Part shown: positions 18,344-28,877 of the stretch, in pieces | Layout: every line of letters begins with the position of its first letter | Position numbering within the stretch: position 1 is the first letter of the stretch | Origin: Streptomyces umbrinus | Lineage (GTDB): Bacteria; Actinomycetota; Actinomycetes; Streptomycetales; Streptomycetaceae | Direction: 5' to 3' | Assembly: GCF_030817415.1 (NCBI RefSeq) | Contig: NZ_JAUSZI010000002.1 | Span: 8,494,001 to 8,558,000 of the forward strand | DNA length: 64,000 nt | The notes under the pieces: model-generated | What the model was told of the DNA's origin: nothing | Seen by the model: the letters and a program-made list of their open reading frames with translations, nothing else | Database searches by the model: none | Program-made: the position numbers and the translations under genes

Positions 18344-19213
18344 TCAGCCGTCCCGGAGCTTCTTCAGCCGCTCCACGTCCGCCGCGTGCCCCTCCTTGCC
18401 GCCGGGCGTCTCGATGATCAGCGGTACGCCCTCGGTGGCCGGGTGGGTCATCAGCGCACGGAACGGGTCCTCGCCGATGTGCCCGGCGCCGATGTTCTCG
18501 TGGCGGTCCTTGTGGGCGCCGGCCACGTCCTTGGAGTCGTTGGCGTGGATCAGCTTCAGCCGGCCCTCGCCGACCGTGTCCACCAGCAGGTCGAGCGTCT
18601 GGTGCATCCCGCTGGGCCCGGTGAGGTCGTGGCCCGCCGCGAAGATGTGGCAGGTGTCCAGGCAGACGCCCAGCTTCGGATGGGAGTCCAGCGCCTCGAA
18701 GTACGGCCCGAAGTCCCAGGTCCGTGAGCAGAGCGAAGAGCCCTGTCCGGCGGTCGACTCCAGCAGCAGGAACGGGTCGTCCTCGTGGGTCAGCTCGTCG
18801 AGCAGCGGCAGCAGGTGCTCGCGGACCTGCCTCAGCGCGACCGAGCGTTCCCGGCCGCCGGTCGCAGACCCTGTGTGCACGACGACGCCCAGCGCCCCGA
18901 TGGCCCGCCCGCGCCGCAGCGAGTGCCGCAGCGATTCCACCGACTTCTCCACGGTCGCCTCGGTGTGCGAGCCGAAGTTGATCAGATAGGGCGCGTGGAC
19001 GTACGCGGGGATCGACTCGGCGGCGCAGGCCGCGCGGAACTCGTCGTCCTGGAGGGGGTTTCCGGGCGGAGTCGCCCAGCCGCGCGGGTTGGCGACGAAG
19101 ACCTGGACGGTCTCGGCGGCCAGCTCGCGCGCGTACGAGAGGCCGACGGAGGCGAGGCCTCCGGCGACGGGGACATGGCCGCCGACGGGGTTGCGGGACT
19201 GCTGTGTGCTCAC
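18344..19213 (-). CDS. nfo: Endonuclease IV (AP endonuclease)
   Basis: A 289-residue TIM-barrel enzyme that cleaves DNA at abasic sites in base-excision repair. The family signature segments GVCLDTCHIFAAGHDL (near residue 183) and IHANDSKDVAGAHKDRHENI (near 222) contain the zinc-binding His, Asp and Glu residues. The start GTG 19213 follows AAGGGG. It lies downstream of the Ser/Thr kinase in the same direction with a 107-nt gap. Confidence 0.9.
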   Translation of the reverse strand: MSTQQSRNPVGGHVPVAGGLASVGLSYARELAAETVQVFVANPRGWATPPGNPLQDDEFRAACAAESIPAYVHAPYLINFGSHTEATVEKSVESLRHSLRRGRAIGALGVVVHTGSATGGRERSVALRQVREHLLPLLDELTHEDDPFLLLESTAGQGSSLCSRTWDFGPYFEALDSHPKLGVCLDTCHIFAAGHDLTGPSGMHQTLDLLVDTVGEGRLKLIHANDSKDVAGAHKDRHENIGAGHIGEDPFRALMTHPATEGVPLIIETPGGKEGHAADVERLKKLRDG

Positions 19214-19320
19214 CCCTTCAGGGTGTCACGCGGTCCCGGTCGCCCGGTCGGCGGCCATGTCCCTGCGGGTGCCTGGGCGCCCGGCATGCCTGTGTGCTGT
19301 TGTGCCCGTCTGCGTCTGCG

Positions 19321-21255
19321 TCAGCGGATCTCGATCGTGATCGTCGATCCCTCGGGGGCCGTGTCGCCGCCGTCCACCGACTGGCTCTTGACCGTGTCGC
19401 CGAAGAGGCCGAGCAGATCGCGGTCCTCCTCGACCTTGAAGCCGGCCGCTTCCAGCTCCTGCTTCGCGTCGTCGACGCTGTCGCCCACGACGTCCGGGAC
19501 CTCGATCATCTCCGGGCCCTTGGACACCGTCAGCGTGACGGTGTCGCCCCCGCCCGCCTTGGTGTCGGGGTCCGGCGACTGCCTGGCGACCTGACCGGCC
19601 TCGTACTCGGACGTGACCTGCTGGGAGGCGACCTCGACCGTCAGGCCGGCGTCCTCCAGCTCCTGCCTGGCGTCCTCGAGGTCGTCACCCACGACGTCGG
19701 GCACGTCCACCGGGCTGCCCTTGCTGACGGTGAGAGCGATCGCCGAACCGCCGCGGCGCTCGGTGCCCGCCCCCGGTTCCGTACGGATCACGAAGCCCAC
19801 GGGCACGTCGTCGCTGAAGCCCTTGGTGATCATGCCCGCCACCAGGCCCTCGTTCTTCAGGCGTTGCTTGGCCTTGTCCAGCGAGTAGCCCTCCAGGTCC
19901 GGCACGCGCACGATCTCCGGGCCCTTGGAGACCGTCAGGGTCACGGTGTCGTTGTCCCGGATCCGGGCGCCGGGCTTCGGGTCGCTGCTGATGACCCGGC
20001 CGGGCTTGACGGTGTCGCTGAAGCTGCGCTTGACGTACTTCACGTCGAGACCGGCGTCCGTGAGCTGCTTCCTGGCCTGCGCCTCGGTCTTCGAGAGCAC
20101 CGCCGGGACATTGGTGAACTGGCCGGAGTTGATGTACCAGACGCCCGCGCCCAGGCCGAGGGCCAGCAGCACCGCGGCGACGATCGCGAGCAGGCCCCGG
20201 CGGGGCGCCATCGAGCGGCCGCCACGTCCGCGGCGCGGTGGCTCGGGCGGCGGGGACGGCAGATAGCTCGTGCGGTGCAGCTCGGCGTCGTCGTCGTTCA
20301 CCGGGAGCGGCCGCTGCACCGACAGCGAGAGCGGGATCACGCTCGTACGGTCGTCCGCGTTCTGGTGGTCCGTGGTGACCGCCTGCGGCGGGACGGCGTC
20401 CAGCTGGTCGGCACTCAGCGCGTTCCGTGCGTCCAGGACCTGCGAGAGCAGCTCGACGGCGTCGTACGGACGGAGGTCGGGGTTGCGCGCGGTGGCCGTC
20501 GTGACGAGCTCGTCGAGCTGGTAGGCCAGGCCCGGCACGGACGCCGACGGCTGGGGCACGTCCTCGTGGAGGTGCTTGTAGAGCACGGTGGCGGGCGAGT
20601 CCCCGTAGTGCGGGCGGTCGCCGGTCAGCATCTCGAAGAGGAGGATGCCGCACGCGTACACGTCGACCCGGGGATCGGCCGTGTCGTTCTCTATCTGCTC
20701 CGGTGCGAGATACGACACCGTGCCGAGCACGGCCCCCGTCGTGCTGGTGACCGTGTCCACGGCCCGTACGAGACCGAAGTCCGCCACCTTCACCCGGCCG
20801 TCGTCCCCTATCAGGACGTTCTCCGGCTTCATGTCGCGGTGTACGAACCCGGCACGGTGCGCGGCGCCGAGCGCGGCGAGGACCGGCTCCAGGACGTCGA
20901 GCGCCGCCCGCGGCTGCAGCGCCCCGCGCTCGCGCAGCACGTCGCGCAGGGTGCATCCGGCCACGTACTCCATCGCCAGATAGACGTAACTGCCGTCCGT
21001 GCCCTGGTCGAAGACCTGCACCACGTTCGGGTGGGCGAGCCTGGCCACCGACTTGGCCTCGCGGATGAAACGGTCGACGAACGTGCCGTCGGCCGCCAGC
21101 GTCGGGTGCATGACCTTGAGCGCGAGCACCCGGTCCAGGCGGGTGTCCACGGCCCGGTAGACCGTGGCCATCCCGCCGACCGCGATGCGCGCGTCGACGC
21201 GGTAGCGGCCGTCGAGCACGTGCCCGACGAGCGGGTCCTGAAGGGTCGTATCCAC
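19321..21255 (-). CDS. pkaF: PASTA-domain Ser/Thr protein kinase
   Basis: A 644-residue transmembrane kinase. The cytoplasmic Hanks-type kinase has GGMATVY glycine loop near residue 25, HRDMKPEN near 138 and DFG near 158. A Pro-rich linker, one membrane helix at ~352-373 and four extracellular PASTA repeats (VPDLEG, VPDVVG and similar) follow. PASTA repeats bind peptidoglycan fragments, so it likely senses cell-wall state. The position and architecture match Streptomyces PkaF and mycobacterial PknL, which also neighbours an Rv2175c-type gene. GTG 21255 has no Shine-Dalgarno sequence but TACACT 7 nt upstream, suggesting a leaderless mRNA. Confidence 0.9.
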   Translation of the reverse strand: MDTTLQDPLVGHVLDGRYRVDARIAVGGMATVYRAVDTRLDRVLALKVMHPTLAADGTFVDRFIREAKSVARLAHPNVVQVFDQGTDGSYVYLAMEYVAGCTLRDVLRERGALQPRAALDVLEPVLAALGAAHRAGFVHRDMKPENVLIGDDGRVKVADFGLVRAVDTVTSTTGAVLGTVSYLAPEQIENDTADPRVDVYACGILLFEMLTGDRPHYGDSPATVLYKHLHEDVPQPSASVPGLAYQLDELVTTATARNPDLRPYDAVELLSQVLDARNALSADQLDAVPPQAVTTDHQNADDRTSVIPLSLSVQRPLPVNDDDAELHRTSYLPSPPPEPPRRGRGGRSMAPRRGLLAIVAAVLLALGLGAGVWYINSGQFTNVPAVLSKTEAQARKQLTDAGLDVKYVKRSFSDTVKPGRVISSDPKPGARIRDNDTVTLTVSKGPEIVRVPDLEGYSLDKAKQRLKNEGLVAGMITKGFSDDVPVGFVIRTEPGAGTERRGGSAIALTVSKGSPVDVPDVVGDDLEDARQELEDAGLTVEVASQQVTSEYEAGQVARQSPDPDTKAGGGDTVTLTVSKGPEMIEVPDVVGDSVDDAKQELEAAGFKVEEDRDLLGLFGDTVKSQSVDGGDTAPEGSTITIEIR

Positions 21256-21397
21256 GCAGGTGAGTGTACGAGCCGCCACTGTCAACGCCGCCCGCACGGG
21301 CGATTCCGGGGCGGTACTGCAGCCGAGCTGTGACGGACGTCGCACGGTGACCGATCCCGTGCGGCGTCTGGATTCAGACAGGTGTTCAGGCCAAAGC

Positions 21398-22195
<798 letters not shown>

Positions 22196-22402
22196 TCAGC
22201 CTCCTTGGACGGCGGTGAGGACTTCGACGCGGTCTCCCTCGGAGAGGAGGGTCTTCGACCACTGCGCGCGCGGGACGACGGTTTCGTTGAGTGCGGCGGC
22301 GACCCCGGAGGGAGCCGCGGTGAGCGCGGCGACGAGGGTGTCGAGGGCCGTGTCCGGAGCGAACTGCCGCCGCTCCCCGTTGACGAAGATGCTCATGCTC
22401 AT
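22196..22402 (-). CDS. thiS: Sulfur carrier protein ThiS
   Basis: A 68-residue ubiquitin-fold protein ending in the essential Gly-Gly that is adenylated and converted to a thiocarboxylate for thiazole synthesis. The start ATG 22402 overlaps the thiO stop (ATGA); a second ATG two codons later is possible. Confidence 0.93.
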   Translation of the reverse strand: MSMSIFVNGERRQFAPDTALDTLVAALTAAPSGVAAALNETVVPRAQWSKTLLSEGDRVEVLTAVQGG

Positions 22403-23613
22403 GCGCGCTGCTCCGAGAGTGCGACGGCGCCGAACCGCCTGGGTGTGAAGGGGCGGGCCTCGTCCGGGAGTTCACCGGTGGTCAGGGCGTGCGCCATGAC
22501 GTCCCCGGTGACGGGCGTGAGGAGTACGCCGTTGCGGTAGTGGCCGGTCGCCAGCAGCAGACCGGGGAGTTCGGTCGGGCCGAGCAGGGGCGCGTTGTCG
22601 GGGGAGCCCGGGCGCAGTCCGGCCCGCGTCTCGGTGAGCGGCAGTTCGGTGATGCCGGGGACGAGTTCGTGGGCGTCCCGCAGCAGCTCGTACACGCCGC
22701 CCGCGGTCACCGTGGTGTCCCAGCCCAGCTCCTCGCTGGTCGCGCCGACGACCAGTTCGCCGCTCTCCCGCGGCACCAGATAGATGTGGCTGCCGCGCAC
22801 GACCGCCCGCACGCTGCGGCTCAGGAAGGGCGCGTACCGCTTCGGAACGGTCAGCCGCAGCACCTGTCCCTTCACGGGGCGCACCGGCGGGAGTACGTCG
22901 TCGGGGACGCCCGTCAGACGCCCGCTGAGGCTGCCCCCGGCGAGCACGACCTGGCCCGCCGAGAGCTCGGTACCGTCCGCCGCGACGACTCCGGTGGCCC
23001 GGTCCCGTACGACGGTCAGGCGGTCGGCCCACGTCCGGTGGAAGGCCACTCCGGCCCGCTCGCAGGCTGTGACCAGGGCCCCGGCGAGCCGCCGCGGATC
23101 GATCTGGTGGTCGCCGTCGACCCGGAGCCCGCCGCGCACGCCCGGCGCGAGCATCGGCTCCAGACGTCGGCACTCACGGCCGCTGAGCCACTCCGACTCC
23201 AGGCCCGACCGGCGTTGCAGGGCGTGCACTTCGCGCAGATGGGCGCGGTCGTCGGCGTCGAGCGCGACGGCCAGTGCGCCGCACTGCCGGTATCCGACGT
23301 CCTGGCCGGTCGCCTCGGTCAGCTCGGCCGCGAAGTCCGGATAGCGGCGCGCCGAGGCCAGATTGAGGCCGAGCAGGGTCTGCTCGCCGTAGTGGAGTTC
23401 GGTGACGGCGGCCAGCATCCCGGCCGCCACCTGCGCCGCGCCGCCGCCGGGCTCCGGGTCCACGAGCGCGGTCGTGAACCCGCGCTGCGCGGCCCGCCAG
23501 GCCGTGACGAGCCCGATGATCCCGCCCCCGACGACCAGGACGTCTGACGTGCGCCTTCTATCGGGCGTATCGGGCCTATCGGGTGCTACGGGTGTCTCCG
23601 GTGTACGCGACAT
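22399..23613 (-). CDS. thiO: Glycine oxidase ThiO
   Basis: A 404-residue FAD enzyme of the DAO family that oxidises glycine to dehydroglycine for thiazole formation. The N-terminal Rossmann motif VVGGGIIGL is near residue 27, and the C-terminal substrate/FAD region GLRPGSPDNAPLLG...GHYRNGVLLTP is typical. The first ~20 residues are a Pro/Arg-rich extension. ATG 23613 is preceded by GGGAGGGG, which directly abuts the TPP aptamer, so translation of the operon should be thiamine-regulated. Confidence 0.93.
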   Translation of the reverse strand: MSRTPETPVAPDRPDTPDRRRTSDVLVVGGGIIGLVTAWRAAQRGFTTALVDPEPGGGAAQVAAGMLAAVTELHYGEQTLLGLNLASARRYPDFAAELTEATGQDVGYRQCGALAVALDADDRAHLREVHALQRRSGLESEWLSGRECRRLEPMLAPGVRGGLRVDGDHQIDPRRLAGALVTACERAGVAFHRTWADRLTVVRDRATGVVAADGTELSAGQVVLAGGSLSGRLTGVPDDVLPPVRPVKGQVLRLTVPKRYAPFLSRSVRAVVRGSHIYLVPRESGELVVGATSEELGWDTTVTAGGVYELLRDAHELVPGITELPLTETRAGLRPGSPDNAPLLGPTELPGLLLATGHYRNGVLLTPVTGDVMAHALTTGELPDEARPFTPRRFGAVALSEQRA

Positions 23614-23625
23614 GGGCGTCCAGCC

Positions 23626-23720
23626 CCTCCCTTCGCCGGCATGACCCGGATCAGGTTCGTACGGTCGGAGGCCGTCCCAGCCTCCCTCTCAGCCCGGTGC
23701 GTCCGGACTCCCGCGAGTGC
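23626..23720 (-). ncRNA. TPP riboswitch (thi box) for thiOSG
   Basis: On the minus strand the conserved aptamer strings are present in order: the 5' stem GCACTCGCGGGAGTCCG, CTGAGAGGG, then GAACCTGATCCGGGTCATGC and CGGCGAAGGGA. The 3' end merges with the Shine-Dalgarno GGGAGGGG 13 nt before thiO. This suggests that TPP binding hides the ribosome site; no separate terminator hairpin is seen. Confidence 0.93.
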
Positions 23721-23776
23721 TTTACGTTGGCCACCCTAGCCCTTCGCCCCAACAGCCTGTAAGGGAGCCTTCACGC

Positions 23777-24121
23777 ATGGCCCGCTCGCTCGACGGACTC
23801 TTCCTCGCCCCGGTCGCCGACCAGGCACCGGGCCAGGTGGGCACCCGCACCCGGTTCGCCTACCACGAGAAGGACGGCGAGATCTGGGCCGAGTACGCGG
23901 GCGGCGACGTCGTACGCGGTCACCTCGTGGGCACGCGCGCGGGCGACCGGCTCGACTTCCGGTATGTGCAGCTGAAGGTGGACGGCAGCACCTCGTCCGG
24001 GCACTGCGTCTCCCTGGTCGTCGAACTGCCCGACGGACGGGTGCGCCTGGAGGAGACCTGGGAGTGGGAGTCCCAGGAGGGCAGCGGGACAAGTGTGGTC
24101 GAAGAGGTCAACGAGGGCTGA
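23777..24121 (+). CDS. Conserved hypothetical protein, small beta-rich domain
   Basis: A 114-residue protein with alternating short strands (RFAYHEKDGEIWAEYAGGDV, GHLVGTRAGDRLDFRYVQL, RVRLEETWEWES) and no catalytic motif that I recognise. Similar proteins are sometimes labelled N-acetylglutamate synthase without clear basis. The start ATG 23777 follows AAGGGAG. It lies between the thiamine riboswitch and a flavoprotein gene. Confidence 0.7.
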   Translation: MARSLDGLFLAPVADQAPGQVGTRTRFAYHEKDGEIWAEYAGGDVVRGHLVGTRAGDRLDFRYVQLKVDGSTSSGHCVSLVVELPDGRVRLEETWEWESQEGSGTSVVEEVNEG

Positions 24122-24151
24122 CGCTGTGCAACAGCTCACCGATCGCGCCCC

Positions 24152-24181
24152 CTGACCGACGATTTCACCAGTGTCTATGGT
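24152..24181 (+). promoter_or_regulatory. Promoter for a leaderless flavoprotein gene
   Basis: CTGACC (24152-24157), an 18-bp spacer and TATGGT (24176-24181) form a plausible housekeeping promoter. The start codon GTG 24188 lies 7 nt after the -10 box, so transcription would begin at or next to the initiator codon. Confidence 0.55.
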
Positions 24182-24187
24182 GATCGT

Positions 24188-25417
24188 GTGAGTGAGCAGA
24201 CGCAGGGACGGAGCCCGGCGGCGCGACGGAGCGCCGTGATCGTCGGGGCGGGCATGGCCGGCGTACAGACCGCCGTCGCCCTGCGGGAACGGGGCTTCAC
24301 CGGAAGCGTGACCCTGATCGGCGCGGAGCCCCACCAGCCGTACGACCGGCCCCCGCTGTCCAAGGCCGTACTGCTCGGCAAGGCCGAGGACTCCGCCTTC
24401 GACGTCGACTTCGAAGCGCTCGACGTGGAGCTCCGCCTGGGGCTCGAAGTGACCGGCGTGCACCCCTCGCGGCACGAACTCGACACGGTCGACGGCCCGG
24501 TTCCGTACGACGTCCTCGTCATCGCCACCGGCGCCGAGCCGATCCAACTGCCGGGCGCCCAGGGCGTACCCGGCGTCCATCTGCTGCGCACGCTCGACGA
24601 CGCCGCGCGGCTGCGCCCCGTTCTCGCCCGGCAGCACGACATCGTGGTGGTGGGCGCGGGCTGGATCGGCGCGGAGTTCGCCACGGCGGCGCGCGAGGCG
24701 GGCTGCGCGGTGACCGTCGTGGAGGCCGCCGACCGGCCGCTCGCCGGTGTGCTGCCCGAGGAGGTGGCCGCTCCGATGGCCGCCTGGTACGCGGACAGCG
24801 GGGCGGTGTTGCGCACCCACGCGCGCGTGGAGCGCGTCGAGCCCGGCGAGGTGGTGCTCGACGACGGCTCGCGGCTGCCCGCGGGCGCCGTCGTCGTGGG
24901 CATCGGGGCGCGGCCCGCCACGGCCTGGCTGGCCGGTTCCGGGATCGAGCTCGGAGCCCGTCGCGAGATCGTCGCGGACGACCACCTGCGCACCTCCGCC
25001 CCGGACGTGTACGCGGTCGGCGACTGCGCCTCGTTCCCGTCCGGCCGCTACGGGGAGCGTCTGCTCGTCCACCACTGGGACAACGCGCTCCAGGGCCCGC
25101 GCACGGTCGCCGCGAACATCGTCGGCGAGACGCCCGCCGCGTACGACCCCGTGCCGTACTTCTGGTCCGAGCAGTTCGGCCGCTTCGTCCAGTACGCGGG
25201 CCATCACGGGTCCGCCGACGCCATGGTCCGGCGCAGTGACCCGGCCGGACCGTCCTGGTCGGTGTGCTGGCTCCGCGAGGACCGCCTGGTCGCGGTCCTG
25301 GCGGTGGGACGGCCACGGGACCTGGCACAGGGCAAGCGGCTGATCGAGGCGGGCACGCCGATGGACTCGGGGCTCCTCTCGGATCCGGCGTTGCCGCTCA
25401 AGGGCGCGACGGCCTGA
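24188..25417 (+). CDS. FAD-dependent ferredoxin-reductase-like oxidoreductase
   Basis: A 409-residue pyridine-nucleotide-disulfide-type reductase. The FAD-binding motif VIVGAGMAGVQ is near residue 18, the NAD(P)H-binding motif VVVGAGWIGAEFA near 155 and the second FAD motif VYAVGDCA near 275. A C-terminal reductase-like domain is present. The class typically passes electrons from NAD(P)H to a ferredoxin for P450 or dioxygenase systems, but no partner is adjacent. GTG 24188 is probably translated from a leaderless mRNA. Confidence 0.88.
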   Translation: MSEQTQGRSPAARRSAVIVGAGMAGVQTAVALRERGFTGSVTLIGAEPHQPYDRPPLSKAVLLGKAEDSAFDVDFEALDVELRLGLEVTGVHPSRHELDTVDGPVPYDVLVIATGAEPIQLPGAQGVPGVHLLRTLDDAARLRPVLARQHDIVVVGAGWIGAEFATAAREAGCAVTVVEAADRPLAGVLPEEVAAPMAAWYADSGAVLRTHARVERVEPGEVVLDDGSRLPAGAVVVGIGARPATAWLAGSGIELGARREIVADDHLRTSAPDVYAVGDCASFPSGRYGERLLVHHWDNALQGPRTVAANIVGETPAAYDPVPYFWSEQFGRFVQYAGHHGSADAMVRRSDPAGPSWSVCWLREDRLVAVLAVGRPRDLAQGKRLIEAGTPMDSGLLSDPALPLKGATA

Positions 25418-25530
25418 GTGCTCGGCCGTGGCGCTCCGCGGTGGCGCTCCGCTGGGCCGCCTGGTCGGGGGCCGGCCGATGTCTGCAGGCCGTCCGTGGC
25501 TGATCGTGCCCACGCGGCGGAGCCGCGCAC

Positions 25531-25568
25531 GTCACGGCCCCGCGCCCCTGACGGGGCCGCGGGCGTGA
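25531..25568. terminator. GC-rich hairpin after the flavoprotein gene
   Basis: CGGCCCCG (25535-25542) and CGGGGCCG (25552-25559) can pair with a 9-nt loop, flanked by GTCAC/GTGAC. It lies in the 207-bp gap before the DNA-binding protein gene. No T-tract is evident, so the terminator role is tentative. Confidence 0.5.
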
Positions 25569-25624
25569 CACGGTCGCACCGGCCCGGGTACCGACTGTCA
25601 GTCCGAGATGGCAGGCTTGTGTCC

Positions 25625-25996
25625 GTGACCGAGATTGACGCAAAGATCGATGCTCTCGTCCCCGCCTGGCTCACCCTCCCCGACATCGCCGAACTGCTCG
25701 GCGTCGAGGTGACCCGCGTCCGGCAACTGGTCAAGGAAGGCCAGGTCATCGCCGTACGCCGTGGTGAGAACCGCGCGCTGCACGTCCCCGCCGCTTTCAT
25801 CGACGGGGCCGAGCAGAAGGTCGTCAAGGGCCTGACCGGCACCCTGACGCTCCTGCGGGACGACGGCTTCACCGACGAAGAGATGCTCGAGTGGCTCTTC
25901 ACCCCCGACGAGAGCCTGCCCGGTACGCCCGCGCAGGCTCTGAGCGAGAATCGCGGCACGGAGGTGAAGCGTCGCGCCCAGGCGCTCGCCGTCTGA
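25625..25996 (+). CDS. Rv2175c-family winged-helix DNA-binding protein
   Basis: A 123-residue protein. Residues ~15-55 (WLTLPDIAELLGVEVTRVRQ) form a MerR/excisionase-like helix-turn-helix, and the C-terminal segment DDGFTDEEMLEWLFTPDESL is characteristic of Rv2175c. In Mycobacterium tuberculosis the orthologue is a substrate of the adjacent PknL kinase; here a PASTA kinase lies 4 kb away. The start GTG 25625 (MTEIDAKI) is preferred; GTG 25619 is also in frame and neither has a Shine-Dalgarno sequence. Confidence 0.85.
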   Translation: MTEIDAKIDALVPAWLTLPDIAELLGVEVTRVRQLVKEGQVIAVRRGENRALHVPAAFIDGAEQKVVKGLTGTLTLLRDDGFTDEEMLEWLFTPDESLPGTPAQALSENRGTEVKRRAQALAV

Positions 25997-26073
25997 CCTG
26001 ATCACGCCGTCCGGCGTACGGGCCGCGATCCTCACGGCCCGTACGCCACCGACACGACACGGGGGACCCACGC

Positions 26074-26724
26074 ATGCCCGAATCCACCGCACGCGCCCGG
26101 CTCGCCGACGCCCGGGTGTACCTCTGCACGGACGCCCGCAAGCGCCAGGGCGACCTCGCCGACTTCCTGGACGCGGTCCTGGCGAACGGCGTGGACATCG
26201 TGCAGCTGCGGGACAAGGGCATGGAGGCGGCCGAGGAGCTGGAGCACCTCGCCGTCCTCGCGGACGTCTGCCGTCGGCACGGCACGCTGCTCGCGGTGAA
26301 CGACCGGGCGGACGTCGCCCACGCCATCGGCGCCGACGTGCTGCACCTGGGCCAGGGCGACCTTCCGGTGCCCGCCGCCCGGGCGATCCTCGGCGACGAC
26401 GTCCTGATCGGCCGTTCCACGCACGCCGATTCGGAGGCCGCGGCGGCCGCCGGCCAGGAGGGCGTGGACTACTTCTGCACCGGACCCTGCTGGCCGACCC
26501 CCACCAAGCCCGGCCGCCACGCGCCGGGCCTCGGACTGGTCCGGTACACGGCCGGGCTGGCCACCGACCGCCCCTGGTTCGCCATCGGCGGCATCGACCT
26601 CGGCAACCTCGACGAGGTGCTCGAAGCGGGCGCCCGCCGTGTCGTCGTCGTACGGGCGATCACCGAGGCCGACGATCCGGCCGCGGCCGCGGCGGAATTC
26701 GCGAAGCGCCTGCGCCACGCGTAG
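26074..26724 (+). CDS. thiE: Thiamine-phosphate synthase
   Basis: A 216-residue TIM-barrel enzyme joining HMP pyrophosphate and thiazole phosphate to give thiamine phosphate. Motifs: VQLRDKG near residue 48, [11 protein letters not shown] near 72, HLGQGDLPV near 90, IGRSTHA near 113 and FAIGGI near 168. Unlike thiOSG it lacks a TPP riboswitch. The start ATG 26074 follows GGGGGA. Confidence 0.93.
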   Translation: MPESTARARLADARVYLCTDARKRQGDLADFLDAVLANGVDIVQLRDKGMEAAEELEHLAVLADVCRRHGTLLAVNDRADVAHAIGADVLHLGQGDLPVPAARAILGDDVLIGRSTHADSEAAAAAGQEGVDYFCTGPCWPTPTKPGRHAPGLGLVRYTAGLATDRPWFAIGGIDLGNLDEVLEAGARRVVVVRAITEADDPAAAAAEFAKRLRHA

Positions 26725-26808
26725 GCGACCCGAGGTGGGAGCCCGGGGGTGCGGTTGTCCGAGTGGTGGACAACAAATCGACAAACCGGGCAAATTTCCC
26801 GGATCCGG

Positions 26809-27767
<959 letters not shown>

Positions 27768-27824
27768 ACCGGTCGCATTGTCGTACGACACACTGCGTAG
27801 CGGCCACCTGGGAGAGGGGCGTAC

Positions 27825-28796
27825 ATGGGCTGGACGGTCCTCTACATCGCATTCGGCATCGTCGCGCTATGGCTGCTCGGTGAGGTACTTCTGCAGTACA
27901 AGGCGCGGCTGCGCTGGCGGCTGCTGGCCTTCGCCGGCTTCCTCGGAGTGGTCCTCGGTGTCCTGATTCCGAACGTGCTGGTCATCGGCCTGGGTGCCGC
28001 GGCCTTCGCCGTCGGGCAGACGTACGTCACGCTCTCGTTCCGCAGCGGATTCGCTTCCGGCTGGGCCGTCAACGGCCTCGGCGGACGCCCGGGCGCCAGC
28101 AAGCGCCGCCGCGGCGAGGAGCGCAAGGACCCGACGCTGGAGGTCTCCGACCTCCACGCCGCGGAGACCACGACGTTTCCCAGCCAGGACTTCGGCCAGG
28201 ACGACCCCTACGGGCGCGACGACTCGGTCTTCGGACAACGCCCCGAGACCGCTGCCCAGTCGACGTCCGTGTACGAGCCGCAGCCGCTGCCCGACGACAC
28301 GGGGCAGTACGGCGTCTACAGCGACGCCGCCTATGCTGCCGCCACCGACCCGGCGTACGCGGCCGCCGCGCAGGCTCAGGGGCAACAGGGCCAGGACCCG
28401 CTCGGCCAGAACTACGGGTACGACGGCTACTCCGGCTACGACCAGCAGCAGTACGGCTACGACACCGGGCAGCAACAGCAGTACGCCGCCTACTCCGACC
28501 CGTACATCGGCACGCAGTCCTATGACGCCGCCTCGTACGGCCAGCCCTACGACGCCTCTCAGCAGCAGTACACGCAGCAGGGCTACACCCAGGACCCGTA
28601 CGCCACCAACGGCGGCTACGTCGGCGAGACCCCGGCCGGCGGTGTCTGGGTGCCGCAGCAGCGCAACACCGAGGACCCGTACGGCGGCGAACTCCCGCCG
28701 GAGCAGCCGTATCCGTACGACGGCAACGGGAACAACGGGACCAATGGCGGCAACGGACAGCAGGGCGGCGGGTACGACGAGCAGTACCGGTTCTGA
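27825..28796 (+). CDS. Membrane protein with Tyr/Gln-rich low-complexity tail
   Basis: A 323-residue protein. Two or three hydrophobic helices occupy residues 1-70, followed by a basic stretch (GASKRRRGEERK near 92). The rest, about 200 residues, is a disordered tail very rich in Tyr, Gln, Gly and Asp with repeated QQQYGYD/QQYAAY-like units. No enzymatic domain is seen. Such tails resemble prion-like or condensate-forming regions; function unknown. The start ATG 27825 follows GGGAGAGGGG. Confidence 0.75.
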   Translation: MGWTVLYIAFGIVALWLLGEVLLQYKARLRWRLLAFAGFLGVVLGVLIPNVLVIGLGAAAFAVGQTYVTLSFRSGFASGWAVNGLGGRPGASKRRRGEERKDPTLEVSDLHAAETTTFPSQDFGQDDPYGRDDSVFGQRPETAAQSTSVYEPQPLPDDTGQYGVYSDAAYAAATDPAYAAAAQAQGQQGQDPLGQNYGYDGYSGYDQQQYGYDTGQQQQYAAYSDPYIGTQSYDAASYGQPYDASQQQYTQQGYTQDPYATNGGYVGETPAGGVWVPQQRNTEDPYGGELPPEQPYPYDGNGNNGTNGGNGQQGGGYDEQYRF

Positions 28797-28832
28797 GCGA
28801 GCCGGCAGTAACGGTTCTGAATGATCCGGTGC

Positions 28833-28859
28833 CGACCGGGGCTCAACGCGCCCCGGTCG
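28833..28859. terminator. Bidirectional hairpin terminator
   Basis: CGACCGGGGC (28833-28842) pairs perfectly with GCCCCGGTCG (28850-28859) across a 7-nt loop, between the convergent Tyr/Gln-rich protein and flavoprotein genes. Confidence 0.75.
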
Positions 28860-28877
28860 TAGCCGCGTCGCCTTCAC

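Noticed and set aside
19204..21333. A 709-residue plus-strand frame opposite the PASTA kinase
   Set aside because: Antisense shadow; the minus strand encodes kinase and PASTA motifs throughout.
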